Positions 26,343 to 35,344 of a DNA stretch of 64,000 nt are shown in pieces. Location of the stretch: assembly GCA_016708585.1 (NCBI GenBank), contig JADJFK010000023.1, positions 12,464 through 76,463 of the forward strand, read 5' to 3'. The notes beneath the pieces were generated by a model. That model saw nothing but the letters and a program-made list of their open reading frames with translations, was not told where the DNA came from and searched no databases. The stretch comes from Sulfuritalea sp. GTDB lineage: Bacteria; Pseudomonadota; Gammaproteobacteria; Burkholderiales; Rhodocyclaceae. The translations under genes and the position numbers were made by a program. The stretch's first letter is position 1. Each line of letters starts with the position of its first letter.

Positions 26343-28468
26343 GCCAGGCCACCGACTGGCGGCTGATGCCCGATGTCGACCCGGTCGCGGCGGCGCGCTT
26401 CGCCGACCTCGACAGCGTCTTCGCCCTCGACGGCGAGATCGTCGCGGCGGACTCGATGACGCGCACGCTGCGCGTCGAGATCAACGGTCGCCGCTACTAC
26501 GTCAAGCGCTATGCCGGCCTCGGCAAGAAGCCCCTGCGCCGCTGGTTCGCCACGCCGCGCGTGCAACTGGAGTGGGAAAACCTCGGGCATTTTGCCGACT
26601 GGGGCATCCCCACCGCGCGCCTGGTCGGCTACGGCCTGCAAAGCCGGGGCGGCCGCTTCCAGCGCGGCGCGCTGATCACCGCCGAGATACCCGACACCAC
26701 CGACCTGGGCTGGCTTGCCCGCCACGGCGACCCGCGCCTGAAAAGTCGGCGCTGGCTGGACGGCGTTTCACGCCAGTTGGCCGACATTGCGCGCCGCATG
26801 CACGAGCGCCGCTTCGTGCATGGCGACTTCAAGTGGCGCAACCTGCTGGTGGACAAGGCCGACACCCTGCATCTGATCGACTGCCCGAGCGGCGGCTTCT
26901 GGTGGCCGCCCTTCCTCGAATACCGCATCGTCAAGGACCTCGCCTGCCTCGACAAGCTCGCCCGGCGCCATCTTTCACGCAGCCGGCGCCTGCGCTTCTA
27001 CCTCGACTACGCGCGGAAGAAGGCGCTCGATGCCGATGACAAGCGCCGCATCCGCGGCATCGTCGGCTTTTTCTCCGGGCGCGACGAAGCCCTCGCCAGC
27101 GCCGCCAGCTTGCGCGCCGCCGGCCGCAACCCGCTGCCCGGAACCCGCATCGCACTGGAAGACGGCAGCCTGGCAACCATCGCCACCTGGCAGCGCATCC
27201 TGCCCGGCAAGCGCCTGACCGGCAGCGGCGAATGGCGGGGCCGCAAGGTGCTCGCCAAGTTGTTCATCGCCGCGCGCGGCAGCGAACGCCACTGGCAGCG
27301 GGAAGGCCGCGGCGCCGAAAACCTCAAGCGGCACGGACTGCCGACCCCGGCGCTGCTGGCCTCCGGGCCGCTCTGCGACGGCGGCCACTACGTCCTCTAC
27401 GATTACCTCGCTGCCGCCCGCAATCCACATGGCGCAGCGCTAGCCGAATTGTTGCCGGTATTCGCACAAGTCGGCCGCATGCACGCCAAGGGCCTGGTGC
27501 AGGAGGATGCCCACCTCGGCAATTTCCTGCTCGAAGATGGCCGGCTATACGTCATCGACGGCGACGCCATCCGCGGATCGGCCTCGCCGGCCGACTGCAC
27601 GGCCAACCTCGCCCTGCTGCTCGCCCAGTTGCAGCCGCGGGCCGAAGCCGAGATGCGGGCCGCCCTGTTGCGGGCCTACAGCGATGGCAACCCCAACGCA
27701 GTCATCGATGCGGCGCAACTCGCTGCAGCCACTGCCCGCGCCCACAAAGCCCGCCTGGTCGACTACCTGGACAAATCCCTGCGCGATTGCAGCCTGTTCA
27801 AGTCCGCGCGTCGTGTCGATCGTTTCTTCTCCATCGTGCGCACGGAAACCGGCCTGCTCGCCCCGCTGATCCACGACCCGGATGCCTGGCTGGAAAAGGG
27901 CGTGCCCCTCAAGCGCGGCAGGACCGCCACGCTGGCGCGGGTGGAAGTGAATGGGCGGCAACTGGTCATCAAGCGCTACAACATCAAGGGCCCCGTCCAT
28001 GCGCTGTCGCGCAGCTGGCGGCCGAGCCGGGCCTGGCATTCCTGGCTGGAAGGACATCGCCTGAATTTTCTCGGTATCGCCACGCCGCGCCCCCTCGCGT
28101 TGGTCGAACAACGTGCCGGCCCGCTGCGCGGCAAGGCGTGGCTGATCACCGAATACTGCGACGGCGAAAACCTCGCCAACCGCTGGTGCGACCCGGACAC
28201 GGCGCCTCCCGCCGCCGAGCTCGACGCGCTCGGCGCCCTGCTGCGCCAGCTCGTCGCCGCGCGCATCAGCCACGGCGACCTGAAGGCCACCAACCTGCTC
28301 TGGTGCGACGGCACGCCGCACTTGATCGACCTCGACGCCATGCGCCAGCATGCGGGTGAAGCGGCTTTCAGGCGGGCATGGGAAAAAGACTGCGCCCGCT
28401 TTCTGCGCAACTGGCCGCAGGGCAGCGCGCTAAGGCGAGCTCTCGAATTGGTGATGCCGCGGGTTTGA
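26339..28468 (+). CDS. Triple-domain LPS core kinase (WapP/WapQ-like fusion)
   Basis: 709 residues containing three kinase-like units. Unit 1 (about 1-240) has YYVKRYAGLG and RRFVHGDFKWRNLLVDK with LIDCPSGG. Unit 2 (about 260-480) has VLAKLFIAARG and GLVQEDAHLGNFLLEDG with YVIDGDAIRG. Unit 3 (about 490-709) has LVIKRYNIKG and ARISHGDLKATNLLWCDG with HLIDLDAMR. In P. aeruginosa the genes after waaG-waaP encode separate kinases (wapP, wapQ and a neighbour), so this looks like a fusion. Unit 2 keeps the Asp but not the HGD form. It overlaps waaP by four bases. Confidence 0.85.
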   Translation: MSQATDWRLMPDVDPVAAARFADLDSVFALDGEIVAADSMTRTLRVEINGRRYYVKRYAGLGKKPLRRWFATPRVQLEWENLGHFADWGIPTARLVGYGLQSRGGRFQRGALITAEIPDTTDLGWLARHGDPRLKSRRWLDGVSRQLADIARRMHERRFVHGDFKWRNLLVDKADTLHLIDCPSGGFWWPPFLEYRIVKDLACLDKLARRHLSRSRRLRFYLDYARKKALDADDKRRIRGIVGFFSGRDEALASAASLRAAGRNPLPGTRIALEDGSLATIATWQRILPGKRLTGSGEWRGRKVLAKLFIAARGSERHWQREGRGAENLKRHGLPTPALLASGPLCDGGHYVLYDYLAAARNPHGAALAELLPVFAQVGRMHAKGLVQEDAHLGNFLLEDGRLYVIDGDAIRGSASPADCTANLALLLAQLQPRAEAEMRAALLRAYSDGNPNAVIDAAQLAAATARAHKARLVDYLDKSLRDCSLFKSARRVDRFFSIVRTETGLLAPLIHDPDAWLEKGVPLKRGRTATLARVEVNGRQLVIKRYNIKGPVHALSRSWRPSRAWHSWLEGHRLNFLGIATPRPLALVEQRAGPLRGKAWLITEYCDGENLANRWCDPDTAPPAAELDALGALLRQLVAARISHGDLKATNLLWCDGTPHLIDLDAMRQHAGEAAFRRAWEKDCARFLRNWPQGSALRRALELVMPRV
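26741..26764. repeat. 24-bp dispersed repeat inside the triple kinase (reverse orientation)
   Basis: AAAAGTCGGCGC followed by TGGCTGGACGGC, the reverse complement of the repeat. It is read as LKSRRWLDG, in a frame different from the copies in minus-strand genes. Confidence 0.6.
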
Positions 28469-28533
28469 TCCCGGAGTTTGTAAGCAGAACCGCTTCTACT
28501 CAAGAACTTGAGCCCGGCACGTCCGCTACCGGC

Positions 28534-29058
28534 TTATCGGCTTCGAGTTCCAATCAAGCTTATGCGTCCGATCGAATCAGCAACAGCACGGGTAGCGATG
28601 ACCGGGTTGCCAACAGGCTGAACTCGCGGGTAGTAGCCCACCACGGCATTGCCGGTAAGTACGATTGTCCCCTGGTTGATGGCCACCGCGCCAGAGCCGA
28701 CATTGCCAACCGAGTTGGCAGTTACTGGCGTGAGCAGTTTGCCGTCGACCAAAGCGCCCGTTTGGTTTGAAATATTGTTTATCGCAACCACGTTATCGGT
28801 GAGAAAGCTTGTCGTCGTCATCTGGCTTGTGCGAATCGAACCGCCGGCGCTCGAACCAATGTTTCCAGGGGTTATCGAACCGCCACCGCTCAAGCTGATG
28901 TTGCCGGAAACCGTAGTTCCGCCATTCATCACGGGCACGTTCGACGTATTCAATGCGCCAGGTTGTACCTGTGTCACTTGCTGGGAATAGGCCAGCGACG
29001 CCTGCAGGAACGCAAGGCTGGATATCAGCAAAAGACTGTCAGCCATTTTGAATTCCAC
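28534..29058 (-). CDS. Secreted Gly/Ser/Asn-rich hypothetical protein
   Basis: 174 residues if GTG 29058 is the start, which has GAGGAAGGA nine bases upstream; ATG 29046 is the alternative. A signal peptide (DSLLLISSLAFLQASLAYSQ) is followed by low-complexity repeats: TTVSGNISLSGGGSITPGNI, GSSAGGSIRTSQM, VAINNISNQTGALVDGK and VAINQGTIVLTGNAVVGYYP. The pattern resembles surface beta-structured proteins, but no family is recognised. GC is lower than in its neighbours. It lies between the kinase gene and a remnant copy of that kinase's 3' end, as though inserted there. The 220 bases upstream (29059-29279) show no gene. Confidence 0.6.
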   Translation of the reverse strand: MEFKMADSLLLISSLAFLQASLAYSQQVTQVQPGALNTSNVPVMNGGTTVSGNISLSGGGSITPGNIGSSAGGSIRTSQMTTTSFLTDNVVAINNISNQTGALVDGKLLTPVTANSVGNVGSGAVAINQGTIVLTGNAVVGYYPRVQPVGNPVIATRAVADSIGRISLIGTRSR

Positions 29059-29279
29059 TTTGACGCTTCCTTCCTCTGCACGCCAAGATGCGCTTGCCAA
29101 TGAACACGCTGACCTGTCACCAGGCAACACCTCCGTGATTGAACGAAGGCATGAACAATCCAGGGAAACTTGGCGGCTCATAAACTCATCAATTTGGCTT
29201 CCCGCCAACGCCGACCGCGGAAAAGCATAGCAAAAGCTACGTCCTGCGCATATGACGAAGATCAAAGAGGCGCCGATCG

Positions 29280-29368
29280 GCAGGGCATGCGATGGCTTCC
29301 TGCGCAATCGGCTGCCAGGCAGCCTACTGCGGCAGGCGCTGGAAGTGGTGATGCTGCAGCAGGCTTGA
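29280..29368 (+). pseudogene. Remnant of an LPS kinase 3' end
   Basis: The frame ending at TGA 29366-29368 reads RACDGFLRNRLPGSLLRQAL then EVVMLQQA. This parallels the end of the triple kinase (KDCARFLRNWPQGSALRRAL then ELVMPRV), and the bases after each stop are also alike (TTGATC). The fragment has no start and no upstream kinase body. It is therefore a duplicated or displaced tail, with the hypothetical secreted gene in between. Confidence 0.6.
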
Positions 29369-29370
29369 TC

Positions 29371-31179
29371 TCAGGCGGAATGTGAGTCGGCCTCGGTCGG
29401 CTCCTCGAACTGCATGGCATGCAGGCGCGTGTAGTGGCCGCCCAGGGCGATCAGCTCGGCATGGCTGCCGCGCTCGACGATTTTTCCGGCGTCCATCACC
29501 ATGATCACGTCGGCCTTTTCGATGGTCGATAGCCGGTGCGCGATCACCAGCGTCGTGCGCCCCTTCATGACGCGATCCAGCGCCGCCTGGATATGGCGTT
29601 CCGACTCCGTATCCAGCGCCGATGTCGCCTCGTCGAGGATCAGGATCGGCGCGTTCTTCAGCAACGCGCGGGCGATCGCCAGGCGCTGGCGCTGGCCGCC
29701 GGAGAGCAGCACGCCGTTTTCGCCGACCAGGGTGTCGAAACCCTGCGGCAGTTGATTGATGAACTCGCGGGCGAAGGCGGCCTCGGCCGCGCTTTCGACC
29801 GCGGTGCGCGGCGCGCCGGCGAGGTCGCCGTAGGCGATGTTGCTGGCCACCGTGTCGTTGAACAGGGTCACTTGCTGGGTCACCACGGCAACATGGCGAC
29901 GCAGGTTGCGCAGCGTGTACTGTTCGACATCGATGCCGTCGATCAGGATCTGCCCTTCGGCGTGATGGTAGAAGCGCGGAATCAGGTTGGCCAGCGTGGT
30001 CTTGCCGCTGCCGGAGCGGCCAACCAGTGCCACCATCTGGCCGGGCTCGATGGCGAAACTGACGTCGTCCAGTACCTTTCGTTCGCTGCCGGGATAACGG
30101 AAGGACAGCATGCGCACTTCGATCCTGCCCTCGACCCGTTCCCGCGTCACCGTGCCGGTATCGGTTTCGGGCAGCTCGTCGAGTTGCTGGAAGATGCTGT
30201 CCGCCGCGGCGACACCCTTCTGTATGGTCGAACTGACTTCCGACAGCTGGCGTATCGGCTTGGGCAGCAGCCCGGCGGCGGTGATGTAGGCCACCAGGTC
30301 GCCGGGCGAGGCGTCGCCGCGCAGCCACAACACCAGGAAAAACAGTACGCCCATGGCACTGAAGATCAGCAATTGCAGCAGGGGCGTGTAGATCGCCCCG
30401 GTGCGCGTCATGCGCAGCTGGCGGTCCATGTTGTTCTGGCTGGAGGCCAGAAAGCGCTGCTGCTCGTAGGACTCGCCGCCGAAACTGCGCACCACGCGAT
30501 GGCCGTGTATGGTTTCCGACGCGACATGCGTCACGTCGCCCATCGCCACCTGGATCTTTTTCGCCTGCTTGCGGAATTTGCGGCTGGCGGTCACCACCAT
30601 CAGGCCGATGACCGGCAGGATGGCCACCATCACCAGCGTCAGCTTCCAGTTCGCCCAAAGCAGGTAGGCGAACAGGAATATGACCGTCAGCCCTTCGCGG
30701 ATGACGACCTTGATGGCATCGGTGGCGGCGCCGGTCACCATCGTGACATTGAAGGTGATGCGCGAAATCAGGTGGCCGGAATTGTTCTGGTCGAAATAGC
30801 GGTCGGGCAGGGTCAGCAGGCTGTTGAACAGGGCCACGCGCAGGTCATGCACGACTCCCATCGACACGCGCGCCAGGAAGAAATTGCCGAGGTAGGAACC
30901 GATGCCCTGCCACAGGGCGATCAGCACCACCAGCAGCGGCACGGCATGCATCATCTGCAGTCCGCGCAGCGGGGGGATGTTGCCCAGCGTGGCGGCTTGC
31001 GGGTCGACCAGGCCATCGACGAAATACTTGAGCACCGCCGCCAGCATCGGCTGCGACGAGGCGAAGATCACGTAACCGAGAATGCTGGTGGCAAACAGCC
31101 CCGCATAAGGCTTGACGTAGCCCAGCAGGCGGAAATAGATGGTCAGGCTGGAAGTGGCGTGCGTATCGGGAGAGGACAT
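29371..31179 (-). CDS. msbA: Lipid A export ABC transporter MsbA
   Basis: 602 residues: a six-helix transmembrane domain (residues about 1-330), then one nucleotide-binding domain with Walker A GRSGSGKTT, signature LSGGQRQRLAIARALL, Walker B ILILDEATSALD and the switch His in VIAHRLSTIEKA. MsbA flips lipid A-core from the inner to the outer leaflet of the cytoplasmic membrane. ATG 31179 starts MSSPDTHATSSLTIYFRLLG. It is transcribed towards the kinase remnant and is divergent from the small kinase gene at 31275. Its location in the core locus supports MsbA over other half-transporters. Confidence 0.93.
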   Translation of the reverse strand: MSSPDTHATSSLTIYFRLLGYVKPYAGLFATSILGYVIFASSQPMLAAVLKYFVDGLVDPQAATLGNIPPLRGLQMMHAVPLLVVLIALWQGIGSYLGNFFLARVSMGVVHDLRVALFNSLLTLPDRYFDQNNSGHLISRITFNVTMVTGAATDAIKVVIREGLTVIFLFAYLLWANWKLTLVMVAILPVIGLMVVTASRKFRKQAKKIQVAMGDVTHVASETIHGHRVVRSFGGESYEQQRFLASSQNNMDRQLRMTRTGAIYTPLLQLLIFSAMGVLFFLVLWLRGDASPGDLVAYITAAGLLPKPIRQLSEVSSTIQKGVAAADSIFQQLDELPETDTGTVTRERVEGRIEVRMLSFRYPGSERKVLDDVSFAIEPGQMVALVGRSGSGKTTLANLIPRFYHHAEGQILIDGIDVEQYTLRNLRRHVAVVTQQVTLFNDTVASNIAYGDLAGAPRTAVESAAEAAFAREFINQLPQGFDTLVGENGVLLSGGQRQRLAIARALLKNAPILILDEATSALDTESERHIQAALDRVMKGRTTLVIAHRLSTIEKADVIMVMDAGKIVERGSHAELIALGGHYTRLHAMQFEEPTEADSHSA

Positions 31180-31274
31180 GTGCAGGCCGCACGGCGTGAA
31201 CGGTCCTGAATACTAGCATGGGCATGGTTTTTCCAGCGCGCTAGAATGCGCCGTTCGGACACGGAAGCCACCCA

Positions 31275-31910
31275 TTGCAGACCCTTTCCCACGACGCCTA
31301 CCTTGCCTTGCGCGCCAATGCCACGGTGCTTGAGCTCGATCTGCATGGCGAAAAGGTACTGCAACTGGAGGATGGCAGCTATCTGAAGCTGTTTCGCCGC
31401 AAGCGGCTGATATCTTCGGCGGCCTGGTATCCCTATGCGCAGCGTTTTGCCGACAACGCACTGGAACTCAAGCGGCGGGGTATTCCTTGTCCGGAGGTTT
31501 CCGGCGTATTCCGCATCTCGGGTTTTTCCCGCGACGCGGTGCGCTACCTTCCCCTGGCAGGAAAGACCCTCCGCCAAGTTATCCAGACCGATGCAGCACT
31601 GCAGGACTTGGCGGAGAAGCTGGGGCGTTTCGTTGCCGGGCTCCATGAATCCGGCGTTTACTTCCGGTCGCTTCATCTTGGCAATATCGTCTTGACTCCC
31701 GATGGCGCCTTGGGACTTATCGATATCGCCGACTTACGCACACAAAGCGGTGCTCTGGATAGCAACAAGAGGAAGCGCAATCTCCAGCGCTTGAGCCGTG
31801 ATCCGCCTGACTGCTTCTGGCTTTGCGGCGAGAACAAAAGTATTTTTGACAATGCCTACGCAATCCGGCAGAGAGAGAAAATTGATATGGACCGAAGTCA
31901 TGGAATGTAA
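31275..31910 (+). CDS. Small LPS-core-type kinase
   Basis: 211 residues from TTG 31275. YLKLFRRKRLISSAAWYPYA carries the ATP-binding Lys, FVAGLHESGVYFRSLHLGNI is the catalytic loop with Ser-Leu-His-Leu-Gly-Asn in place of HGD, and GLIDIADLR holds the metal-binding Asp. Such proteins are common beside glycosyltransferases of the LPS core. The C-terminal 50 residues run into the start of the FkbM gene. The loop lacks the general-base Asp, so activity is uncertain. Confidence 0.72.
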   Translation: MQTLSHDAYLALRANATVLELDLHGEKVLQLEDGSYLKLFRRKRLISSAAWYPYAQRFADNALELKRRGIPCPEVSGVFRISGFSRDAVRYLPLAGKTLRQVIQTDAALQDLAEKLGRFVAGLHESGVYFRSLHLGNIVLTPDGALGLIDIADLRTQSGALDSNKRKRNLQRLSRDPPDCFWLCGENKSIFDNAYAIRQREKIDMDRSHGM

Positions 31911-32829
31911 TCGCCCATTACACGGCATCATTTACAGCAAGCCTTATGGGCGCTGGAGCTTTGCAGACCTGGCCGAAAGAGCGAAGAAAAAGGAAATGCT
32001 CAGATGGCTGAACAGATTTTCCAGGTCGCACATCCAGAAGAACAGGAAGCAGCTTGTCGTATTTGCCTTCGACTATATCGGGCACATGATCAATCTGGAT
32101 GGGGTCTATGAGATCGCAGACCTGGATTTTTTCTTCGATGCCATGTCCCTCAACAAAGGCATGTTCTCGGAGGCAACCGCCATCGACATTGGTGCCAATA
32201 TCGGAAATCACAGTCTTTATTTCTCGGATTACTTTCAGAAAGTAGTCAGCTTCGAGCCAAACCCGCGAACCTACAAGGTGCTGCAGCTCAATGCCGAACT
32301 GGCAAAAAACGTACTCTGTTGCAATGAGGGAATATCCGACGCAAATACGAAGCTGCTGCTGGAGGCATGCAATACGAACAGCGGAAGGTCCGCAATTACC
32401 GACAACGCCAATGGCAACGCGCGGTCAATTCGTGTTAGGACACTTGATTCGGCAATCGATGAGACCGAAATCGTAAGATTGATAAAAATTGACGTGGAAG
32501 GTCATGAAGAGAAGGCGCTCATCGGAGCAGAGCAAACGATCAGAAGAAACAAGCCCATCATTCTGTTCGAGCAGCACAAGGAAGATTTTTGCAATGGCTC
32601 GACCGCATCCATCGAACTTCTCAAGTCATACGGCTACGTCAATTTCGCCGTAATCGAGAATCGGCCACTACTGCTTAAATCCATACCGGGCTTTTTGCGG
32701 CAGAAATATCGGTCGCTGCTGCGATTGACGATCGGACAGACAAGAAATCTTGTGATCAAGAATAATATCGAACCCGGTTCTTATCCATTTATCGTGGCAA
32801 TCCCCGACTGGGTGAGGCTGGTCGATTAA
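31900..32829 (+). CDS. FkbM family methyltransferase
   Basis: About 309 residues from ATG 31900; TTG 31882 and ATG 31852 are in-frame alternatives. ATAIDIGANIGNHSLYFSDY is SAM motif I, VVSFEPNPRTYKVLQLNAEL the next strand, and VRLIKIDVEGHEEKALIGAE the FkbM hallmark. FkbM enzymes methylate sugar or other hydroxyl groups. Base composition is visibly more AT-rich than in surrounding genes, which suggests recent acquisition. It converges on a membrane glycosyltransferase gene, with a four-base overlap at the ends. Confidence 0.85.
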   Translation: MECNRPLHGIIYSKPYGRWSFADLAERAKKKEMLRWLNRFSRSHIQKNRKQLVVFAFDYIGHMINLDGVYEIADLDFFFDAMSLNKGMFSEATAIDIGANIGNHSLYFSDYFQKVVSFEPNPRTYKVLQLNAELAKNVLCCNEGISDANTKLLLEACNTNSGRSAITDNANGNARSIRVRTLDSAIDETEIVRLIKIDVEGHEEKALIGAEQTIRRNKPIILFEQHKEDFCNGSTASIELLKSYGYVNFAVIENRPLLLKSIPGFLRQKYRSLLRLTIGQTRNLVIKNNIEPGSYPFIVAIPDWVRLVD

Positions 32830-34283
32830 TTCCCTGCGGGAATCGCAACCACAACCGCCCCTCTGCCTGATTTGCGGTCAAAGCGCTTCAACACCTTCAG
32901 GCCATTGTTGTCCAGCCAGGGTTGGATCGGAGGATCTTTGGGGGAAGCCTCCAGCACAAAATAGTCGTACTTGTTCTCTGCCAGGACTTTGCCGATCGAG
33001 TCGCGCTTTTCTTTAGCCATTAGTGCAGTCTTGTACCAACCGGCATAGTGGAGCATGCGACCGCTTTCGTTGTACACGCGGGAGGTATCCTTGACGTTGC
33101 TCGAAAGCCAACTACCGGCTTCGACGTAATAACGGCTGCTGGGGCCGAATGCTTTCAGGTTGGCAATCATCGTCAGTCCGGCCAGCAACAGGATCAATGC
33201 CCGCCAACGAGGGTAGCGCTGCATCATCTGCCATAAGCCGAAACCGACGAAAGGGGCGGAGAACAGCATTGCCAACCCTACATAGCGACCCTGCAGAAAC
33301 TGCATGTCGATTACAAACATCGCCAAGACGATCAGATAAGCCGCAATACCCCAGGCAAAAAGCGGGAAGCGCGCCAGCGTCGGCCGGAGCTGGCCGGAAA
33401 AGACGATGAAAATCAGTGGCAGCAGAAAAAAATCGAGTTTGCCGATAAGTTTGAGAGGAACAACCGCCAGCGAACCAACAAACAGAATGGTTCCGGCATT
33501 GGCCTTTCCAAAATCGTTAAGCGCCGCCGCCAAAGCCTGCGCCTTGAAATCAAACGACGACAGGCCGAAGCGCTGCAGGTCTCCTGCAAGCCGACTTTCC
33601 GCCGAAATACCCCCGCCAAAATAAAGTCCAAGCAGCAAAAGGCCGCCAAGAACGGGCAAAGCGCTGACCATTAACAAGCGTCTGAAGCGCTCGGCGCGGG
33701 GAGCTTGCCAGGCCTGCCAAAAAAATAAGGCGGCGAAGAGCACCAGCGCCTCCGGCCGGAAAAGTGCGGCTGTTGCAATGCTCACCTGAATAGCCAACGC
33801 AGTAGCCCAGCGCGGTCTTTCCGCCCAGCGCAAGGCCAGCCAAAAGCCGAACATGACAAAAAACCAGCACCCGTATTCGCGCAACAGTTCATGTCGGTAT
33901 TCGTTGAGGCCTGGAATGGAAAGTACCGCGAGGCAGGTCGGCCAGGCGATTTCAGGCCATGTCCGGCCCGCACAGGAAACCAGCAGAGCGCAGGTGCCCG
34001 CCATGAACAGGGCATTCAGCAAATAGCCGGCATGTTCCGGGCCAAGCCCGGTAAGCTTGGCAACGAGGGCCATCAGAATCGGCAGAAACGGCCAGTTGAA
34101 GACCTTTCTTGCCGCACCAAAACCGTTATCGAGGAACTCGAGCGCCGTATGCACATACAGGATGCCATCCAAATTGATGGCTTTGCCCTGATGCGCGATC
34201 ACCGTCAGCAGCAAACTGCCAAAGAACGCGACACTGACGGGTGTTACCCAGACGGGCAAGCGGAGAGCAGGAAAGGGTTTCAT
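32826..34283 (-). CDS. GT-C type membrane glycosyltransferase (GT39/ArnT-like)
   Basis: 485 residues with roughly ten membrane helices. The first periplasmic loop has an acidic Asp-Gly pair in HQGKAINLDGILYVHTALEF, where GT-C transferases keep their catalytic acid, and YRHELLREYGCWFF and FRPEALVLFAALF are helix-loop positions seen in this fold. A soluble C-terminal tail follows. It would move a sugar from a lipid-linked donor in the periplasm, perhaps onto core or lipid A. It overlaps the following gene by four bases and lies at the end of a minus-strand operon starting at 38257. Confidence 0.72.
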   Translation of the reverse strand: MKPFPALRLPVWVTPVSVAFFGSLLLTVIAHQGKAINLDGILYVHTALEFLDNGFGAARKVFNWPFLPILMALVAKLTGLGPEHAGYLLNALFMAGTCALLVSCAGRTWPEIAWPTCLAVLSIPGLNEYRHELLREYGCWFFVMFGFWLALRWAERPRWATALAIQVSIATAALFRPEALVLFAALFFWQAWQAPRAERFRRLLMVSALPVLGGLLLLGLYFGGGISAESRLAGDLQRFGLSSFDFKAQALAAALNDFGKANAGTILFVGSLAVVPLKLIGKLDFFLLPLIFIVFSGQLRPTLARFPLFAWGIAAYLIVLAMFVIDMQFLQGRYVGLAMLFSAPFVGFGLWQMMQRYPRWRALILLLAGLTMIANLKAFGPSSRYYVEAGSWLSSNVKDTSRVYNESGRMLHYAGWYKTALMAKEKRDSIGKVLAENKYDYFVLEASPKDPPIQPWLDNNGLKVLKRFDRKSGRGAVVVAIPAGN

Positions 34284-35344
34284 TGGGGCAGATCCATTGC
34301 CGGCATCAGCAATTGTTCAATTCTGGCCTGCCATGTATGGGCAGCGAGAAATGCCGCATGGCCATTGCGGGCGATTGCCAGACGCGCATCTTTGTTGTTC
34401 AAGTAATAGCCTGCCTTTTCGGCAAGTTCAGCCGAAGACCGGTAAGTTTCGATTTCCTTGCCGACCGCGAACAATTCAGCCAGTTCTTCGCAGTGATCCG
34501 TCAGCAGGAAGCAGCCGGCAGCCAGCGCCTCGAATATTCGCAGATTCACCCCGGTTTCGGCCCCAAAAAAATCGCTGCGCGTGATATTGAGCAAGATTTT
34601 CGATTTCCCCATCAATTCGAGAAGCTCATCACCCCAGACCGTTTTGTCCGTAATGCGACTGCGTAGAGTGTCCGACATCAAGGGGAAATTACGCTGCCAG
34701 CGATTACCGTAAACGGTTACATGATCACGAATACCCTCGATCACAAAGATCCTGCGCAAATCGCACGTGCCGACGAATAATACGTCGAGTGCTTTTTCAG
34801 CCTGCGGAAGAGCACTCGGCGGCTTGGCCCCGAACGGCAGGAAAACAGCGTTCAACTTGCGCGATTCGCGGAAAAAACGCGTCGTAACTTTCGAAAATGA
34901 GAATATCAGGTCATAGACAGGCAGTTCATTCTCGACAAAATAGATGAACTCGCGCCGACGCGAATACAAATTGCAACTGTCCGTATCGTACAGAAGCAGA
35001 ACAGCGCCAAGCTTGTCGGCAAGCCTGCGCAGAAATGCCGGATCGTAAAACTTGTAGGCAAAGCCGACCACCAGAATATGGCTGGGGCTTTCGCGGTCGA
35101 GCAGCGCTTCGAGGTCTTTTTCGACAAGCTTTGGAAGAAGGCTGAAGCCGTCGCGATCGGACCGCCTGTTCAGCGCCTTGGCGTAAGCGGCACGGATTCC
35201 ATGCAATGGCCGCCGTTCCTGCGACAAGCAATCCAGATAGGCTGTTGCGACGCCCAGTTTCGAGAAGGCGTCGCACAGATCCCGGCCCAAAGGTATGCCG
35301 CCGATACCATCAAGAAGGAGAACTTTTCTCGGCTTGCCGGTCAT
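34280..35344 (-). CDS. CgeB-like glycosyltransferase (GT1/GT4-type fold)
   Basis: 354 residues from ATG 35344. The N-terminal half opens KVLLLDGIGGIPLGRDLCDA and the C-terminal half has FVGTCDLRRIFVIEG, GVNLRIFEALAAGCFLLTDH and CEELAELFAVGKEIETY, the conserved end of CgeB-type and GT4 transferases. The donor and acceptor are unknown. It overlaps both neighbours by four bases (GT39-like gene and GT4 gene), which indicates one operon for surface-sugar assembly. Confidence 0.8.
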   Translation of the reverse strand: MTGKPRKVLLLDGIGGIPLGRDLCDAFSKLGVATAYLDCLSQERRPLHGIRAAYAKALNRRSDRDGFSLLPKLVEKDLEALLDRESPSHILVVGFAYKFYDPAFLRRLADKLGAVLLLYDTDSCNLYSRRREFIYFVENELPVYDLIFSFSKVTTRFFRESRKLNAVFLPFGAKPPSALPQAEKALDVLFVGTCDLRRIFVIEGIRDHVTVYGNRWQRNFPLMSDTLRSRITDKTVWGDELLELMGKSKILLNITRSDFFGAETGVNLRIFEALAAGCFLLTDHCEELAELFAVGKEIETYRSSAELAEKAGYYLNNKDARLAIARNGHAAFLAAHTWQARIEQLLMPAMDLPQ

